A stretch of DNA of 32,871 nt from Deltaproteobacteria bacterium (GTDB lineage Bacteria; Desulfobacterota; Desulfobulbia; Desulfobulbales; Desulfocapsaceae), in the NCBI GenBank assembly GCA_026388715.1, contig JAPLJF010000005.1, positions 1 through 32,871 of the forward strand, given 5' to 3'. A program made the position numbers and the translations under genes. Positions 32,722 through 32,871 of the stretch are shown piece by piece (within the stretch, counting starts at the first letter, position 1; every line of letters begins with the position of its first letter). The notes beneath the pieces are model-generated. The model ran no database searches. It worked only from the letters and a program-made list of their open reading frames with translations, and had not been told where the DNA came from.

Positions 32722-32871
32722 ATGAAGATGCCAGAACTCTCTCTTATAGAATGGCAACGTCGATTTGGTACCGAAGAATCTTGTGCCGAGGCTTTAACCC
32801 GAGTGAGATGGCCAGATGGATTCATATGTCCAGTCTGTGCGGGAAAAGCTTACAGCTACATAACTTCTCGC
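32722..32871 (+). CDS. IS1595-family transposase, N-terminal 50 residues (cut by window end)
   Basis: The visible part reads as a short helical start (LSLIEWQRRFGTEESCAEAL) followed by RWPDGFICPVCAGKAYSYI. This is the N-terminal zinc ribbon typical of IS1595-type DDE transposases (W-P-x-G-F-x-C-P-x-C); the second Cys pair and the catalytic core lie beyond the edge. AAAGGAGG lies 7 nt before ATG 32722. The left end of the element should lie in the AT-rich sequence between the beta-barrel promoter and this gene. GGCTCTGCCC at 32645-32654 is a possible terminal inverted repeat, but the other end is not available for comparison. Whether the element is intact cannot be told. Confidence 0.8.
   Translation, partial: MKMPELSLIEWQRRFGTEESCAEALTRVRWPDGFICPVCAGKAYSYITSR

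Overview
The window reads as chromosomal DNA of a Gram-negative bacterium, most likely a sulfur-metabolising Desulfobacterota (Desulfobulbales-like). This is an inference from the gene mix: a sigma-54 activator with a matching sigma-54 promoter, a TauE/SafE-TIGR02186 exporter pair, several PEP-synthase-like proteins, a B12-type radical SAM protein and an outer-membrane beta-barrel. No rRNA, tRNA or CRISPR array was seen.

Layout. 1-800: a small membrane-protein gene followed by an attC-like inverted repeat, possibly an integron cassette. 904-4711: recQ (minus) diverging from a two-gene unit for an RluA-type pseudouridine synthase and its separately encoded accessory domain. 4710-5803: an AT-rich stretch with large hairpins and a 79-residue acidic protein built from two nearly identical Cys-containing repeats. 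5804-9777: an NtrC-type activator, then a sigma-54 promoter preceded by repeated TGTTTCAA boxes, then an operon for a UspA-like protein, a TauE/SafE permease and a TIGR02186 membrane protein.

9964-26883 is the standout: ten same-strand genes with gaps of 78 nt or less and several ATGA-type overlaps. It encodes four divergent 842-869-residue paralogues with a PEP-synthase-like ATP-grasp domain and phosphohistidine swivel domain. The PEP/pyruvate TIM barrel is replaced by a shared C-terminal domain I cannot assign. Between them lie two membrane histidine kinases (one broken at a run of eight C), two receiver-only response regulators, and two membrane proteins that join a MshEN-like domain to DUF202-like modules. 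Each DUF202-like module is preceded by Arg-Thr repeats at an exact 7-residue period. Gene order is roughly mirrored: PEP-like, RR, HK, PEP-like, PEP-like, membrane, membrane, HK, RR, PEP-like. I know of no described system with this composition. The best reading is a membrane-sensed phosphotransfer system in which ATP-driven His phosphorylation of the PEP-like proteins feeds an unknown acceptor.

26980-32871: a PPP-family phosphatase and a Tim44-domain protein (minus), a radical SAM protein overlapping a BaiN/HI0933 flavoprotein (plus), a palindromic intergenic repeat, an outer-membrane beta-barrel gene (minus), and the start of an IS1595-type transposase cut off by the window edge.
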